64,000 bases of DNA from Acinetobacter sichuanensis (GTDB taxonomy: Bacteria > Pseudomonadota > Gammaproteobacteria > Pseudomonadales > Moraxellaceae), in assembly GCF_003024515.2 (NCBI RefSeq), contig NZ_PYIX02000004.1, forward strand, positions 1-64,000, written 5' to 3'. The translations under genes and the position numbers were made by a program. The notes beneath the pieces are model-generated. The model saw nothing but the letters and a program-made list of their open reading frames with translations, made no database searches and was not told where the DNA came from. How positions within the stretch are numbered: the stretch's first letter is position 1; the number at the start of each line of letters is the position of its first letter. Shown here piece after piece: positions 1 through 7,789 of this stretch.

Positions 1-67
1 AGTTAGAAAATATAAATTCGATAAAAAGTAGGAATAACTGTTTCAATTATTCCTTGTTATATTTTTA

Positions 68-1438
68 TTAATCTAATTGTCTCCTTGCATGTTTTAAAGC
101 AGTGCGTAATCCTTCCTCAAGTGTTGGATGATAAAAAGGTTTTATAAGAAGTTCATCAAGGGTCACTTCTTCAGCGATCATCCAAGAGAGTAAGTGTGCT
201 AGATGTTCAGCAGATTCTACAAAAAGTTCTGCGCCTAAGAGCTTTTTTGATTTTTTATCGATATAAATTTCAATAGCACCTTTATTTTTACCTAGTACGA
301 GGGCACGTCCTTGTTTTTGATAGGAGGCGAAGCCAGTGATAAAATCAATGTTTTGTTCTTTTAAGGTTTGATAGCTTTGTCCTACTGTTGCCATTTCAGG
401 TGAGCTAAACATAATAGCAAGTGGTGTTAATGTCTTAATATTTTTAATTGGAGTATTAAGACAGTTATGTGCAGCCATTCTACCTTCATGAGCTGCTTCA
501 TGTTGAATAGGTGTATTTGTAAAAGCATCCCCAATAATAAAAATAGGTAAGCTTGCTAATTGCTTCGTCTGAGTATTGACAGGTAGTTTTTTTAGATCTT
601 GATATTCTGGATGAATATTTTCCAAACTTAGGGTGTTTAGCAAAGATTGTCTACCTGTAGCAACTAATAAATAATCAACCTCAAGCTTTTTATTTTCATT
701 ATTTTGAGAATAATGAATTTTTACTCCTTGTGTTATTTTTTCAACTTTTTGTGGTAGTGTTTTAAATAAAATATTTAGCTCTTGAGAAATAGTCAGTTGT
801 GCTAACTCTTGTAATTGAGGGCTTGAAAGAGCACCAACTTTTTGACTACGTGCAAAAACGGTTGTCTCTACACCAAGCCGTTGCATTGCTTGGGCTAATT
901 CAATAGCAATTACACCACTGCCTATAACAGCTAAAGATTTGGGAAGTTTCTCTAATTCAAAAATTTGGTCGGATGTAATCAGGCGTTCTTGTAATTCTTT
1001 TTTCCATTCTGAATCAAAGGTTGGTGTTGAACCGACAGCAATGATAAAATTTTTAGCTTGATATTGTTGTTGATTCACTTCAATAGTGTTGTGATTAATG
1101 AATTTTGCTTTACCTGAAATTTTATGTGAATTATCCCAACTTTCTACATCTTTTAATGTCGCTTTTGTAAATCGGTCACGAAGTTGGCGCACATGAGTCA
1201 TGATTTGTGTTGTATCAATTTCTGCTTTAATCGCTAATCCAACTTCATCGGCATGTTGTATATCATATAGACGATTTGCACTTGAAATAAGAACTTTACT
1301 TGGCATACAGCCAACACGTGCACATGTTGTATCCCAAGGACCATCATTAATAATAAGCAGATTTTGGGTATATTTTACAGCTTCTTTATATGCAGCAATA
1401 CCTGCTGTACCTGCACCAATAATAATAAGATCTAACAT
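68..1438 (-). CDS. Dihydrolipoyl dehydrogenase-like FAD disulfide reductase
   Basis: 456 residues, the usual length for the class I pyridine nucleotide-disulfide reductases. An N-terminal FAD dinucleotide fold (GAGTAGIAAYKEA, residues 8-20) is followed by the redox-active disulfide in CARVGCMPSK (C39 and C44), an NAD(P)-binding fold (VIGSGVIAIEL), the ATGR motif, a second FAD contact (IGDAF) and a C-terminal dimerisation domain with the catalytic pair HPTLEE (H437, E442). The family oxidises dihydrolipoamide or a similar dithiol with NAD+. No 2-oxoacid dehydrogenase E1/E2 gene is adjacent, so this is a stand-alone paralogue and its true substrate (lipoamide, mercury-reductase-like or other) is open. 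The ATG has an AAGGA-type ribosome site just upstream. Confidence 0.85.
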   Translation of the reverse strand: MLDLIIIGAGTAGIAAYKEAVKYTQNLLIINDGPWDTTCARVGCMPSKVLISSANRLYDIQHADEVGLAIKAEIDTTQIMTHVRQLRDRFTKATLKDVESWDNSHKISGKAKFINHNTIEVNQQQYQAKNFIIAVGSTPTFDSEWKKELQERLITSDQIFELEKLPKSLAVIGSGVIAIELAQAMQRLGVETTVFARSQKVGALSSPQLQELAQLTISQELNILFKTLPQKVEKITQGVKIHYSQNNENKKLEVDYLLVATGRQSLLNTLSLENIHPEYQDLKKLPVNTQTKQLASLPIFIIGDAFTNTPIQHEAAHEGRMAAHNCLNTPIKNIKTLTPLAIMFSSPEMATVGQSYQTLKEQNIDFITGFASYQKQGRALVLGKNKGAIEIYIDKKSKKLLGAELFVESAEHLAHLLSWMIAEEVTLDELLIKPFYHPTLEEGLRTALKHARRQLD

Positions 1439-1582
1439 ATTTCAAATCCTTAGCTATAAAAGGGATATTTAGTGTCTATTATCTATATATCATTATTTAC
1501 ACAAAACGTGAATTGTGGTTACATAGCAGGGATTTTAATTACAAATTTACTAAGAAAATAACCATAGGGTTTGGGGTAATCG

Positions 1583-3118
1583 ATGACAAATAATAAAATG
1601 CATTTGAAGCTATCTGCTATTGCGATTTCTATTTTATTAGCAAGTTGTGGTGGTGGTGGGAGTGATGGCTATTTTGAGAGGGGAAATTCGGGTGGTGGAA
1701 CAACAACACCTCCTACAACACCTGAAGCTGTTAAAACAAATTATCATTTAGTAATTTCATCAAATAAACCATCAATGTTAATCTCAGGAGATATTGCAAC
1801 AATTACAATAAAACTTGTTGATGAAAATGGTGGTGGTGTAGTAGATCAAGATGTAACGTTAGCTATTGAAGATACCATTACTAATGGTATTACTATTGAT
1901 GGAGCATCTAAAGTTAAAACAGATACATCTGGAAACGCAAACTTTAATATTAAACTAGATGCTCAAAATATTAAAGATAAAGCAGCTTTACTCGCAAAAG
2001 GTATTCGTTTAAATGCTTCGTTTACTGATGGAACGAAAAAAACGATTACACAAACAACGATTTTAAAAGCGCTTGAATCAATTAATAGTGAAACATCTAC
2101 CGCGCAATATTTCCTAAATATGTCAACGAATAAACCAACGTTGCTTGTAACAGGGGATAATGCAAAAGTTACTATTAAGGCAGTAGATGTGAATGGTGGT
2201 GGGGTAGAAGGACAAACAGTTACTCTTGCTATTCAAGATACTTTAAAAAATGGCGTGACGATTGATGGTTCATCAAAGGCTTTAACAGATACTTCTGGTA
2301 ATGCTGTTTTTAATATTTCATTACCAGCAGCCACAGGTACAAATGCAACTAACCTATTGGCGAATGGTATTACTTTAAATGCAGAGTTAACAGATGCGAA
2401 TGGTGTAACAAGTAAACAATCAACAAAAATTTCAGTAGTCTCTGCTGCGGTTGCACAACCTATAGGAAATATCACATTTGGTAATTCGGGCGAATTACAA
2501 AAGACTGCTGATGCAAATTATTACAGTGAAGCAGCTTCTGCACATGTTGTTGATATTAATGGTAAACCTTTAGCAAATCAGACAGTTACACTTTCATTAA
2601 AAGTATTATCTGCTGGAACTGGTGTCTTTTATCTCAAGAAAGGGCTTGATCAAGCTAAAGATGGTCAAGTTTTAACTTTAAAATCGACACTTGCTGATCC
2701 TAAATTAACTGATGCTGAAAAAGTTCAGATTGAAGCATTAATTGAAGCATTAGAAAAATTTGAAAATGATGGTCGAGATCAAAATTATTGTCAATTAAAT
2801 GACTTGAAAAATACACAATTGGCAACAGGTTTTGTTTCTCCGACAGGCGAAATTAACACAACCTTCACTTATACAACGGACAGTACTGGTAAATTTGACT
2901 TTAGAGTCAATTACTTACGTCGTTATGCTGGTTGGCAAAGTGTTGAAATTACAGCTAAAACAAGTGTTAGTGGTAAAACACTCCAGTCTAGTATGAATTA
3001 TCGTTTAGGAATTTTAAAAACAGATTTGGACGCAGAAACAAGTCAACCATTTGATACCAGTCCTTATGGAAATGAATGTAATAATTACTCATTTCCTTGG
3101 AGTTATTTATTAAAATAA
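1583..3118 (+). CDS. Ig-like repeat lipoprotein
   Basis: 511 residues. A lipoprotein signal ends in LLASC with C22 as the lipidated residue, followed by a Gly/Ser/Thr/Pro-rich linker (about residues 23-50). Two clearly duplicated domains follow with a period of about 122 residues (starting near N61 and N183, each with NKP...GD, VTLAI.DT, TDTSGNA.FNI). A third, more divergent unit starts near residue 295. They resemble the bacterial Ig-like/invasin (Big_1) fold used in surface adhesins. The C-terminal part has two cysteines (C403, C499) that could pair. The gene stands alone with its own terminator. Surface exposure and an adhesive or structural role are inferred from the fold; no binding function can be read. 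Confidence 0.75.
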   Translation: MTNNKMHLKLSAIAISILLASCGGGGSDGYFERGNSGGGTTTPPTTPEAVKTNYHLVISSNKPSMLISGDIATITIKLVDENGGGVVDQDVTLAIEDTITNGITIDGASKVKTDTSGNANFNIKLDAQNIKDKAALLAKGIRLNASFTDGTKKTITQTTILKALESINSETSTAQYFLNMSTNKPTLLVTGDNAKVTIKAVDVNGGGVEGQTVTLAIQDTLKNGVTIDGSSKALTDTSGNAVFNISLPAATGTNATNLLANGITLNAELTDANGVTSKQSTKISVVSAAVAQPIGNITFGNSGELQKTADANYYSEAASAHVVDINGKPLANQTVTLSLKVLSAGTGVFYLKKGLDQAKDGQVLTLKSTLADPKLTDAEKVQIEALIEALEKFENDGRDQNYCQLNDLKNTQLATGFVSPTGEINTTFTYTTDSTGKFDFRVNYLRRYAGWQSVEITAKTSVSGKTLQSSMNYRLGILKTDLDAETSQPFDTSPYGNECNNYSFPWSYLLK

Positions 3119-3125
3119 TATAGTT

Positions 3126-3152
3126 AAAAACAGCGCCTCGGCGCTGTTTTTT
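3126..3152. terminator. Bidirectional rho-independent terminator
   Basis: GC-rich stem CAGCGCC/GGCGCTG with a two-base loop, flanked by A-run and T-run, so it can end transcription from both the Ig-like lipoprotein gene and the opposing small lipoprotein gene. Confidence 0.85.
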
Positions 3153-3164
3153 ATAGTATAGAGA

Positions 3165-3269
3165 TTAAATAGAACTTCCCATACTCACACCAACAGTTGG
3201 CTTAACATTCATTGAGCTACATGCTGCTAGGCTTAAACAGCATAAAATAACCAAAAGAAATTTGTTCAT
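3165..3269 (-). CDS. Small (34-residue) lipoprotein
   Basis: A short reading frame of 34 residues encodes MNKFLLVILCCLSL followed by AACSSMNVKPTVGVSMGSSI. It has a basic N-terminus, a hydrophobic core and a lipobox LAAC with C17 as the predicted lipidation site, leaving a mature peptide of 18 residues. A GAGGA ribosome-binding sequence lies about 10 bases upstream of the ATG. The gene converges on the Ig-like lipoprotein gene and shares its terminator. Mature lipopeptides this short resemble entericidin-like small lipoproteins in layout, but there is no sequence basis for that function. The signal peptide is too well formed to be a chance frame. Confidence 0.7.
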   Translation of the reverse strand: MNKFLLVILCCLSLAACSSMNVKPTVGVSMGSSI

Positions 3270-3438
3270 ACATTAAAATCCTCATACTTTTGAGCGTTTA
3301 TTTTCAATCTAAAAGAAAAATAATTGCAGTATAGTAAGGAGAGAATAAAAAGAAATCTGTTGTAAATAGTTACTTAAGTTGTAAGTTTTAAAAATAATTG
3401 AGCAAACTAAAAATCAAAAAAATGAGGATATAGTGGAA

Positions 3439-3492
3439 TTGATCTATAACTTTAATTTTGTATTTAAAATCATCATTAATGTTATAGATCAA
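3439..3492. repeat. Perfect 12-bp inverted repeat, 30-bp spacer
   Basis: TTGATCTATAAC (3439-3450) and its exact complement GTTATAGATCAA (3481-3492) enclose 30 AT-rich bases. It lies 10 bases beyond the stop of the DUF442 gene. Neither flank has a T-run, so it is not a standard terminator. Confidence 0.7.
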
Positions 3493-3502
3493 AGCGAATA
3501 AA

Positions 3503-3838
3503 TTAGTCGTCTAATAAATCCATCTGTTTTGCAAGTTGGTATAAGTTATTTGAGCGATTACCTGTACGACAAAACATTAAAACAGGTTTAGGTAGTTCAT
3601 TGAAATGATTCGCAAAAGCACGTACATCCACTTCAGTAATTTGACCTGCAACTACAGGCTGATAAACATAATCTAAACCAGCATTACGTGCTGCTTCCTC
3701 AATTTGAGCACTTGTAGGTTGTTCAGAACCACCTTCTAGATCTGGGCGGTTATTAATAATCGATTTAAAGCCTTTCTCAACGACTTGAGAAATATGTTCA
3801 GAACCAATTTGACCTGCAAATCCAACATTGTCACTCAT
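3503..3838 (-). CDS. TIGR01244/DUF442 family phosphatase-like protein
   Basis: 111 residues when started at the ATG of MSDNVGF. That ATG has a GGAG ribosome site about 8 bases upstream, whereas an upstream in-frame start has none. The C-terminal half carries MFCRTGNRSNN, which fits the Cys-X5-Arg loop of dual-specificity phosphatase/rhodanese-like folds. The family (DUF442, fused to beta-lactamase-like sulfur dioxygenases in Blh-type proteins) is linked to sulfide/persulfide handling. Here it is a free single-domain version with no sulfur oxidation gene next to it, so its substrate is not known. Confidence 0.75.
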   Translation of the reverse strand: MSDNVGFAGQIGSEHISQVVEKGFKSIINNRPDLEGGSEQPTSAQIEEAARNAGLDYVYQPVVAGQITEVDVRAFANHFNELPKPVLMFCRTGNRSNNLYQLAKQMDLLDD

Positions 3839-3961
3839 GATGACGCTCCACAATATTTAAAAAAACTATGTTAGTATCATAGCATTAAGCTTTGTCTTAC
3901 TATTCAGTGATGAAGCAATTTATAAGATAAAACTAACAAAATATAACGTAATGGAGTGCTT

Positions 3962-4864
3962 ATGTACGCGTATACAGTTGAGCCACTGTATGTACCAAGC
4001 GGTCAGGAGGTCATAGCTGCTGATTTTTATAGACCTAAAAATATAAAAAAACCAGCAGTAATTGTAATGGCACATGGATTTGCAGCTTTAAGACAATTTC
4101 GTCTGATTGAATATGCGAAGCGATTTGCACAGGCGGGTTATGCAGTTGTGTTATTTGACTATCGATATTGGGGTGGGAGTACGGGCTCTCCTCGTGAACA
4201 AATCTCATTAACAGATCAACTGAATGATTGGAAAACGGTTGTCGCTTATGTCAGTACCAAAAAATGTATTAATCAACGAAAAATTATATTGTGGGGAACA
4301 TCATTAAGCGGAGGATATGTATTAACACTGGCTTCTGAAATTAAAAATATTCAGGCAGTGATGGTGCAAATTCCATTTGTAGATGGTGCCGAAACTGCGA
4401 AACTTTATCCTATTCATTACTTACCTAAAGCCTTGAAATTATCTAGTCAAGATTATATGAGTACTAAGATTATTGGAATGCAGCCAAAGACCTTACCCGT
4501 TGTGCATCCTTTTAACTTATGTTTTATTCCAACGAGAGAGAGTTACAATGGTTATATGTCGATTGTAAATCCTGACTATTATTGGAGTGGTGAAGTTCCT
4601 GCACGGGTATTTTTTAATTTAATTCGTTATCGTCCAATTCAAACTGTGAGAACAATTAACATTCCTGTATTGTTTATTGCTGCTAAAAAAGATCAAGTTG
4701 TACCGATTGCATCAAGTCGTGAAGCTGCAACGAATATTGCCCCTTTTGTGCAATATTATGAGTGGAATATCTCCCATTATGATATTTATCATGGTCAATG
4801 GTTGGAAAAAGCAATTTTGACCCAATTAGAGTTCTTACATCAACATATTGGAGTGAGCTCATGA
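3962..4864 (+). CDS. Alpha/beta hydrolase
   Basis: 300 residues with the alpha/beta-hydrolase fold: an oxyanion region AHGFAALRQF, the nucleophile elbow GTSLSGG (Ser near residue 114), the acid in KKDQVVP and a C-terminal histidine in ISHYDIYHG. The start is the ATG at 3962, which has GGAG six bases upstream. A GTG two codons earlier overlaps that ribosome site. The last four bases overlap the trxC start (ATGA), so the two are translationally coupled. The substrate is unknown; the family includes esterases and peptidases of the dienelactone-hydrolase/YcjY type. Confidence 0.8.
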   Translation: MYAYTVEPLYVPSGQEVIAADFYRPKNIKKPAVIVMAHGFAALRQFRLIEYAKRFAQAGYAVVLFDYRYWGGSTGSPREQISLTDQLNDWKTVVAYVSTKKCINQRKIILWGTSLSGGYVLTLASEIKNIQAVMVQIPFVDGAETAKLYPIHYLPKALKLSSQDYMSTKIIGMQPKTLPVVHPFNLCFIPTRESYNGYMSIVNPDYYWSGEVPARVFFNLIRYRPIQTVRTINIPVLFIAAKKDQVVPIASSREAATNIAPFVQYYEWNISHYDIYHGQWLEKAILTQLEFLHQHIGVSS

Positions 4865-5289
4865 TCATTGTATGTCCAGCATGTGGCGCGAAAAATCGTG
4901 TCCCTGAAGATAAATTAACTGCACAACCAAGCTGTGGTCAATGTCATCAGAACTTAGTTCCACTTGCTCCAATTGAATTAAATGAGCAAAATTTTAGCCA
5001 TTTTGTGAGCAATAGTGATTTACCTATTTTAATTGACTTATGGGCTGAATGGTGTGGACCTTGTAAAATGATGGCACCACATTTTGCTGAGGTTGCAAAA
5101 AATAATCCGCACGTGATTTTTGCTAAAATTGATACAGAAGCAAATCCTCGTTTAAGTAGTGCTTTTAGTATTCGTAGTATTCCAACATTAGTTTTAATGA
5201 ATAAAACGACAGAAATTGCTAGAATAAGCGGCGCTTTACGTTCTAGTCAGTTGCAAGAATGGTTGGATCAGCAAGTGCAAGCTTCTTAA
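4861..5289 (+). CDS. trxC: Thioredoxin 2
   Basis: 142 residues starting MIIVCPACG. The N-terminal zinc ribbon has two CxxC pairs (C5/C8 and C25/C28), which separates thioredoxin 2 from thioredoxin 1. The thioredoxin domain carries the active site WCGPC (C65/C68) and the cis-proline region SIPTLV. The protein reduces cytoplasmic disulfides and is usually linked to oxidative stress. Its ATG overlaps the stop of the hydrolase gene upstream. The thioesterase gene follows 23 bases downstream, so the three probably form one operon. Confidence 0.93.
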   Translation: MIIVCPACGAKNRVPEDKLTAQPSCGQCHQNLVPLAPIELNEQNFSHFVSNSDLPILIDLWAEWCGPCKMMAPHFAEVAKNNPHVIFAKIDTEANPRLSSAFSIRSIPTLVLMNKTTEIARISGALRSSQLQEWLDQQVQAS

Positions 5290-5312
5290 TCAATTCTCAG
5301 CTTGGAGTTAAT

Positions 5313-5735
5313 GTGTCAGATTCTCATGTAAAACCTGAAGGTACGCTTTCCCTTCAAACGATCGCAATGCCAGCAGATACCAACTGGAGTGGTGATGTCT
5401 TTGGTGGTTGGATTGTTTCACAAATGGATTTGGCTGGTGCAATTCATGCTGAGCGTTTTAGTAAGGGACGCTGTGCAACGATTTCAATTAATCAAATGAC
5501 TTTTTTAGTTCCAGTCAAAGTTGGTGATGTCATCAGTTGCTATACCAAAATTTTAAAAGTAGGCAATACATCAATTCAAATGCAGATCGAAGTATGGGAC
5601 AGCCATGACAGTTCACGTTCTGCAAAACGGGTAACCGAAGGTGTATTTACCTTTGTTGCAGTTGATGTCACTGGAAATAAACGCCAAATTCCTGATGAAG
5701 TCAAAGAGAAGTTTTTTGCTGCGCAAAGTGCTTAA
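5313..5735 (+). CDS. YciA-type acyl-CoA thioesterase
   Basis: 140 residues from a GTG start (MSDSHVKPEG) that has TTGGAG five bases upstream. Earlier in-frame starts lie inside trxC and would add an unlikely leader. A single hotdog domain contains NWSGDVFGGWIVSQMD, the typical YciA/BFIT block with the catalytic Asp. The family hydrolyses short- to long-chain acyl-CoAs in the cytoplasm and forms hexamers. Last gene of the hydrolase-trxC-thioesterase unit and followed by a strong terminator. Confidence 0.85.
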   Translation: MSDSHVKPEGTLSLQTIAMPADTNWSGDVFGGWIVSQMDLAGAIHAERFSKGRCATISINQMTFLVPVKVGDVISCYTKILKVGNTSIQMQIEVWDSHDSSRSAKRVTEGVFTFVAVDVTGNKRQIPDEVKEKFFAAQSA

Positions 5736-5740
5736 CTTTT

Positions 5741-5778
5741 CAATTAAAAATCCCAACATTGTTTGGGATTTTTAATTG
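5741..5778 (+). terminator. Long perfect stem-loop terminator
   Basis: CAATTAAAAATCCCA and its complement form a nearly perfect 15-bp stem around a short loop, with T-rich 3' arm TTTTTAATTG. It ends the thioesterase operon and separates it from the SUKH gene. Confidence 0.75.
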
Positions 5779-5807
5779 AAGTTGGATTGAAAATAATAAG
5801 GAATAAA

Positions 5808-6551
5808 ATGAAAAATTTTGGAAGTGTTTTTAAGGAACAAAGTAAATCTCCAGTTTCAGATCTCGAAATTGCGGTTTTTGAGCAACAATTAAAAACTGAG
5901 TTACCTTTAGATTACAAAGAATATTTGAAATTTTATGATGGTGTTCAACCTATTCACGAGGTTTTTTTAATATCTAAAGAAGAAGGGGCTTCGTTATTAC
6001 ATTATTTTTTTGGATTGAAAGAAACAAAATATGAGAGTTTACAAGAGAATTTAAATACATTTTTAGAATTACAAGAATATCCTGAATATGCGAAGACAAG
6101 TGAATTTTTAGCGATTGGACGAGATCAGGGTGGAAATTTACTTGCTTTGAATATTGCAGATCATAAAGATCATCATGTTTATTTTGTTGAAGTTCATGGG
6201 CTAGAAAATCCAATTTTTCGTGTTGCTTCAACTTTCACTGAGTTTCTAGAAAATCTTTATACATTGTCTTATAAGTCTGAAATTGAAAGGATAATGAAAA
6301 TTGGTACACTTGAGGAGCTGAAAGCATATATTGGTGAAGACGTAGATATTTTGTTTAATAAGGATCAATATAATAGAGATCTTTTGCTTTATTCGGTGAT
6401 TTGTATTCGTGAAGATTTTGTTGAATATTTATTACCTTTTTATGGCAAAGAACAAATTGAGGCTTCACAAGAAACAGCTTTAAGTAACTCAATTTTATTT
6501 GAAGGTTACGAAGGAATTATTTCTAAACTCAATATTGCTTTAAGAGAATAA
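5808..6551 (+). CDS. SMI1/KNR4 (SUKH) family protein
   Basis: 247 residues starting MKNFGSVFKEQ, with AAGGAA upstream of the ATG. The N-terminal part (about residues 10-150) follows the SUKH pattern: an opening helix (VSDLEIAVFEQQL), the LPLDYKEYLKFYDG core, and a strand pair ending EFLAIGRDQGGNLLAL, as in immunity proteins of polymorphic toxin systems. The C-terminal about 90 residues (ELKAYIGEDVDILFN onward) look helical and ankyrin-like but are not clearly assigned. No toxin, Rhs or T6SS gene is near, so this is an orphan. It is AT-rich and bracketed by two inverted repeats. Immunity is a family inference only. Confidence 0.75.
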   Translation: MKNFGSVFKEQSKSPVSDLEIAVFEQQLKTELPLDYKEYLKFYDGVQPIHEVFLISKEEGASLLHYFFGLKETKYESLQENLNTFLELQEYPEYAKTSEFLAIGRDQGGNLLALNIADHKDHHVYFVEVHGLENPIFRVASTFTEFLENLYTLSYKSEIERIMKIGTLEELKAYIGEDVDILFNKDQYNRDLLLYSVICIREDFVEYLLPFYGKEQIEASQETALSNSILFEGYEGIISKLNIALRE

Positions 6552-6574
6552 GCGTAAAGTTTTATTCTCTTAAA
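6539..6574. terminator. 13-bp stem-loop overlapping the SUKH stop codon
   Basis: TTTAAGAGAATAA (including the stop codon) pairs exactly with TTATTCTCTTAAA after a 10-base loop. It lies between convergent genes. No clear T-run follows on either strand, so terminator function is likely but unproved. Confidence 0.5.
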
Positions 6575-6593
6575 TTGCAAAGATCAGTGGTTT

Positions 6594-7112
6594 TTAAAAC
6601 ATCGTATTGGTGTTAGCACTTTGTGCAGGAACGTCTTGTTGTACATCCCAATGTTCAACAATTTTACCATTTTCAACTCTGAAAATATCAACAATTGCTA
6701 CACCACGGTCTTGGTCGTTTTGGGTAGAATGAACATGTAAAAAGACTAAATTATCTTCAGCTACCGCACGTTTTATTACGCTTTTTGCTTCTGGATGTTC
6801 TTGAAAATGTTGAGTGAAGTAATTTACAAAAGGTGCTTTGCCATCAGGAACATGTGGATTATGTTGAATATATTGATCACCAATATAAAGGTCAGAATAG
6901 GCTTTGACTTGGTGTTTTAAAAATACGCCTTCATAAAAATCGACCACAATTTTTTTGTTTTGTTCAGCTTGTTGTGTAGATGAAATTGCATTAAGGGTTT
7001 TATCGGTGACAGAGGCAGCGACTTGGTGAGGGTTTTGCTGACATGCAACAAGTAACAAAGCCGTAAGAATAGAGCCAAGTGCTAAAGTTTTTTTAACAGT
7101 AAATACTGACAT
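6594..7112 (-). CDS. SnoaL/NTF2-like lipoprotein
   Basis: 172 residues. The signal peptide ends in a lipobox LLVAC (C24). The rest is a single NTF2-like alpha+beta barrel of the SnoaL-like polyketide-cyclase/aldol-condensation family (VDFYEGVFLKHQV, YIQHNPHVPDGK, HWDVQQDVP). Many such proteins in this family have an exported or lipidated form and no known substrate. The gene is alone on the minus strand and has two inverted repeats upstream, which suggests regulated expression. The enzyme activity is not certain because the fold is reused widely. Confidence 0.8.
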   Translation of the reverse strand: MSVFTVKKTLALGSILTALLLVACQQNPHQVAASVTDKTLNAISSTQQAEQNKKIVVDFYEGVFLKHQVKAYSDLYIGDQYIQHNPHVPDGKAPFVNYFTQHFQEHPEAKSVIKRAVAEDNLVFLHVHSTQNDQDRGVAIVDIFRVENGKIVEHWDVQQDVPAQSANTNTMF

Positions 7113-7119
7113 TTTTTTC

Positions 7120-7148
7120 TCAAGATGATTTTTGAAATATCATCTTGA
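7120..7148 (-). promoter_or_regulatory. 10-bp inverted repeat in the 5' leader of the NTF2-like gene
   Basis: TCAAGATGAT and ATCATCTTGA are exact complements separated by 9 bases, ending 7 bases before the ATG. The 3' arm carries the only purine-rich stretch that could act as a ribosome site. It could be an operator or a leader hairpin controlling translation. Confidence 0.5.
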
Positions 7149-7212
7149 TGTTTTATGGATGATCAATAAAGTGAATAATCGTCACTTATTTTAAGTAATT
7201 TGGTAAAATTTT

Positions 7213-7232
7213 AACTTACCTAAAAGTAAGTT
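7213..7232. promoter_or_regulatory. 7-bp inverted repeat upstream of the NTF2-like gene
   Basis: AACTTAC and GTAAGTT flank six bases, about 100 bases upstream of the NTF2-like start and 26 bases beyond the stop of the DUF4442 gene. The dyad shape fits an operator for a winged-helix repressor; the regulator is not identified. Confidence 0.4.
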
Positions 7233-7257
7233 TTATTTACATTTATTTGATTTTTAG

Positions 7258-7761
7258 TTACTTGTTTTTCAGATGTGACTTTGCAACCCAAGCCCAAAGC
7301 ATTTCACATTGAATAGGTTCTTGTCCTGACTCATCTTTTACGATGACATGAACAAGGGTTTCACCTTTTTCACTTTCTTGCATCATTTTACGTTGTTCAT
7401 CTGTGAGCGTTGCAACGGCGGTTAAACCACCTTTAGATGGACGTTTAAATTGAATATTCATGTGTTTGATGAGCACAATGCATGAGTCAGGAATATTCAT
7501 TCCTGTTACAAAACCTGTTGCAGTTTCAGCGACTAAAGCCATGGCGCAAGCATGTGCTTGACCAATATGATTTTGCATATTTTTATTATTTTCGATTTTC
7601 ACTTCAACGCGTGAAGGGGTGATTTCTACATAACGTAATTTTGCTGTACCAACCATAGGTACGACTCGACCAAAAGCTTTACTGAGAATTGTACTTTGAA
7701 TTCCTTTTGGAAGTTTTGAAGTGGCATTTACCAGCTTAGATAGACGATTGGTCTGAGTCAT
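7258..7761 (-). CDS. DUF4442 hotdog-fold protein
   Basis: 167 residues. The central and C-terminal parts match the DUF4442/PaaI-like hotdog thioesterase pattern (NHIGQAHACAMALVAE, IKHMNIQFKRPSKGGLTA). Such proteins are predicted acyl-CoA thioesterases acting in the cytoplasm, but few are tested. It lies 28 bases downstream of yajQ on the same strand and may be cotranscribed with it. The ATG is preceded by a weak ribosome site. Confidence 0.8.
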   Translation of the reverse strand: MTQTNRLSKLVNATSKLPKGIQSTILSKAFGRVVPMVGTAKLRYVEITPSRVEVKIENNKNMQNHIGQAHACAMALVAETATGFVTGMNIPDSCIVLIKHMNIQFKRPSKGGLTAVATLTDEQRKMMQESEKGETLVHVIVKDESGQEPIQCEMLWAWVAKSHLKNK

Positions 7762-7789
7762 AATTTAACCTATAGCAAACAGGAAAGAC

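Noticed and set aside
1200..1472. 90-residue frame antisense to the flavoprotein reductase
   Set aside because: It lies wholly on the opposite strand of a conserved gene and shows no known motif.
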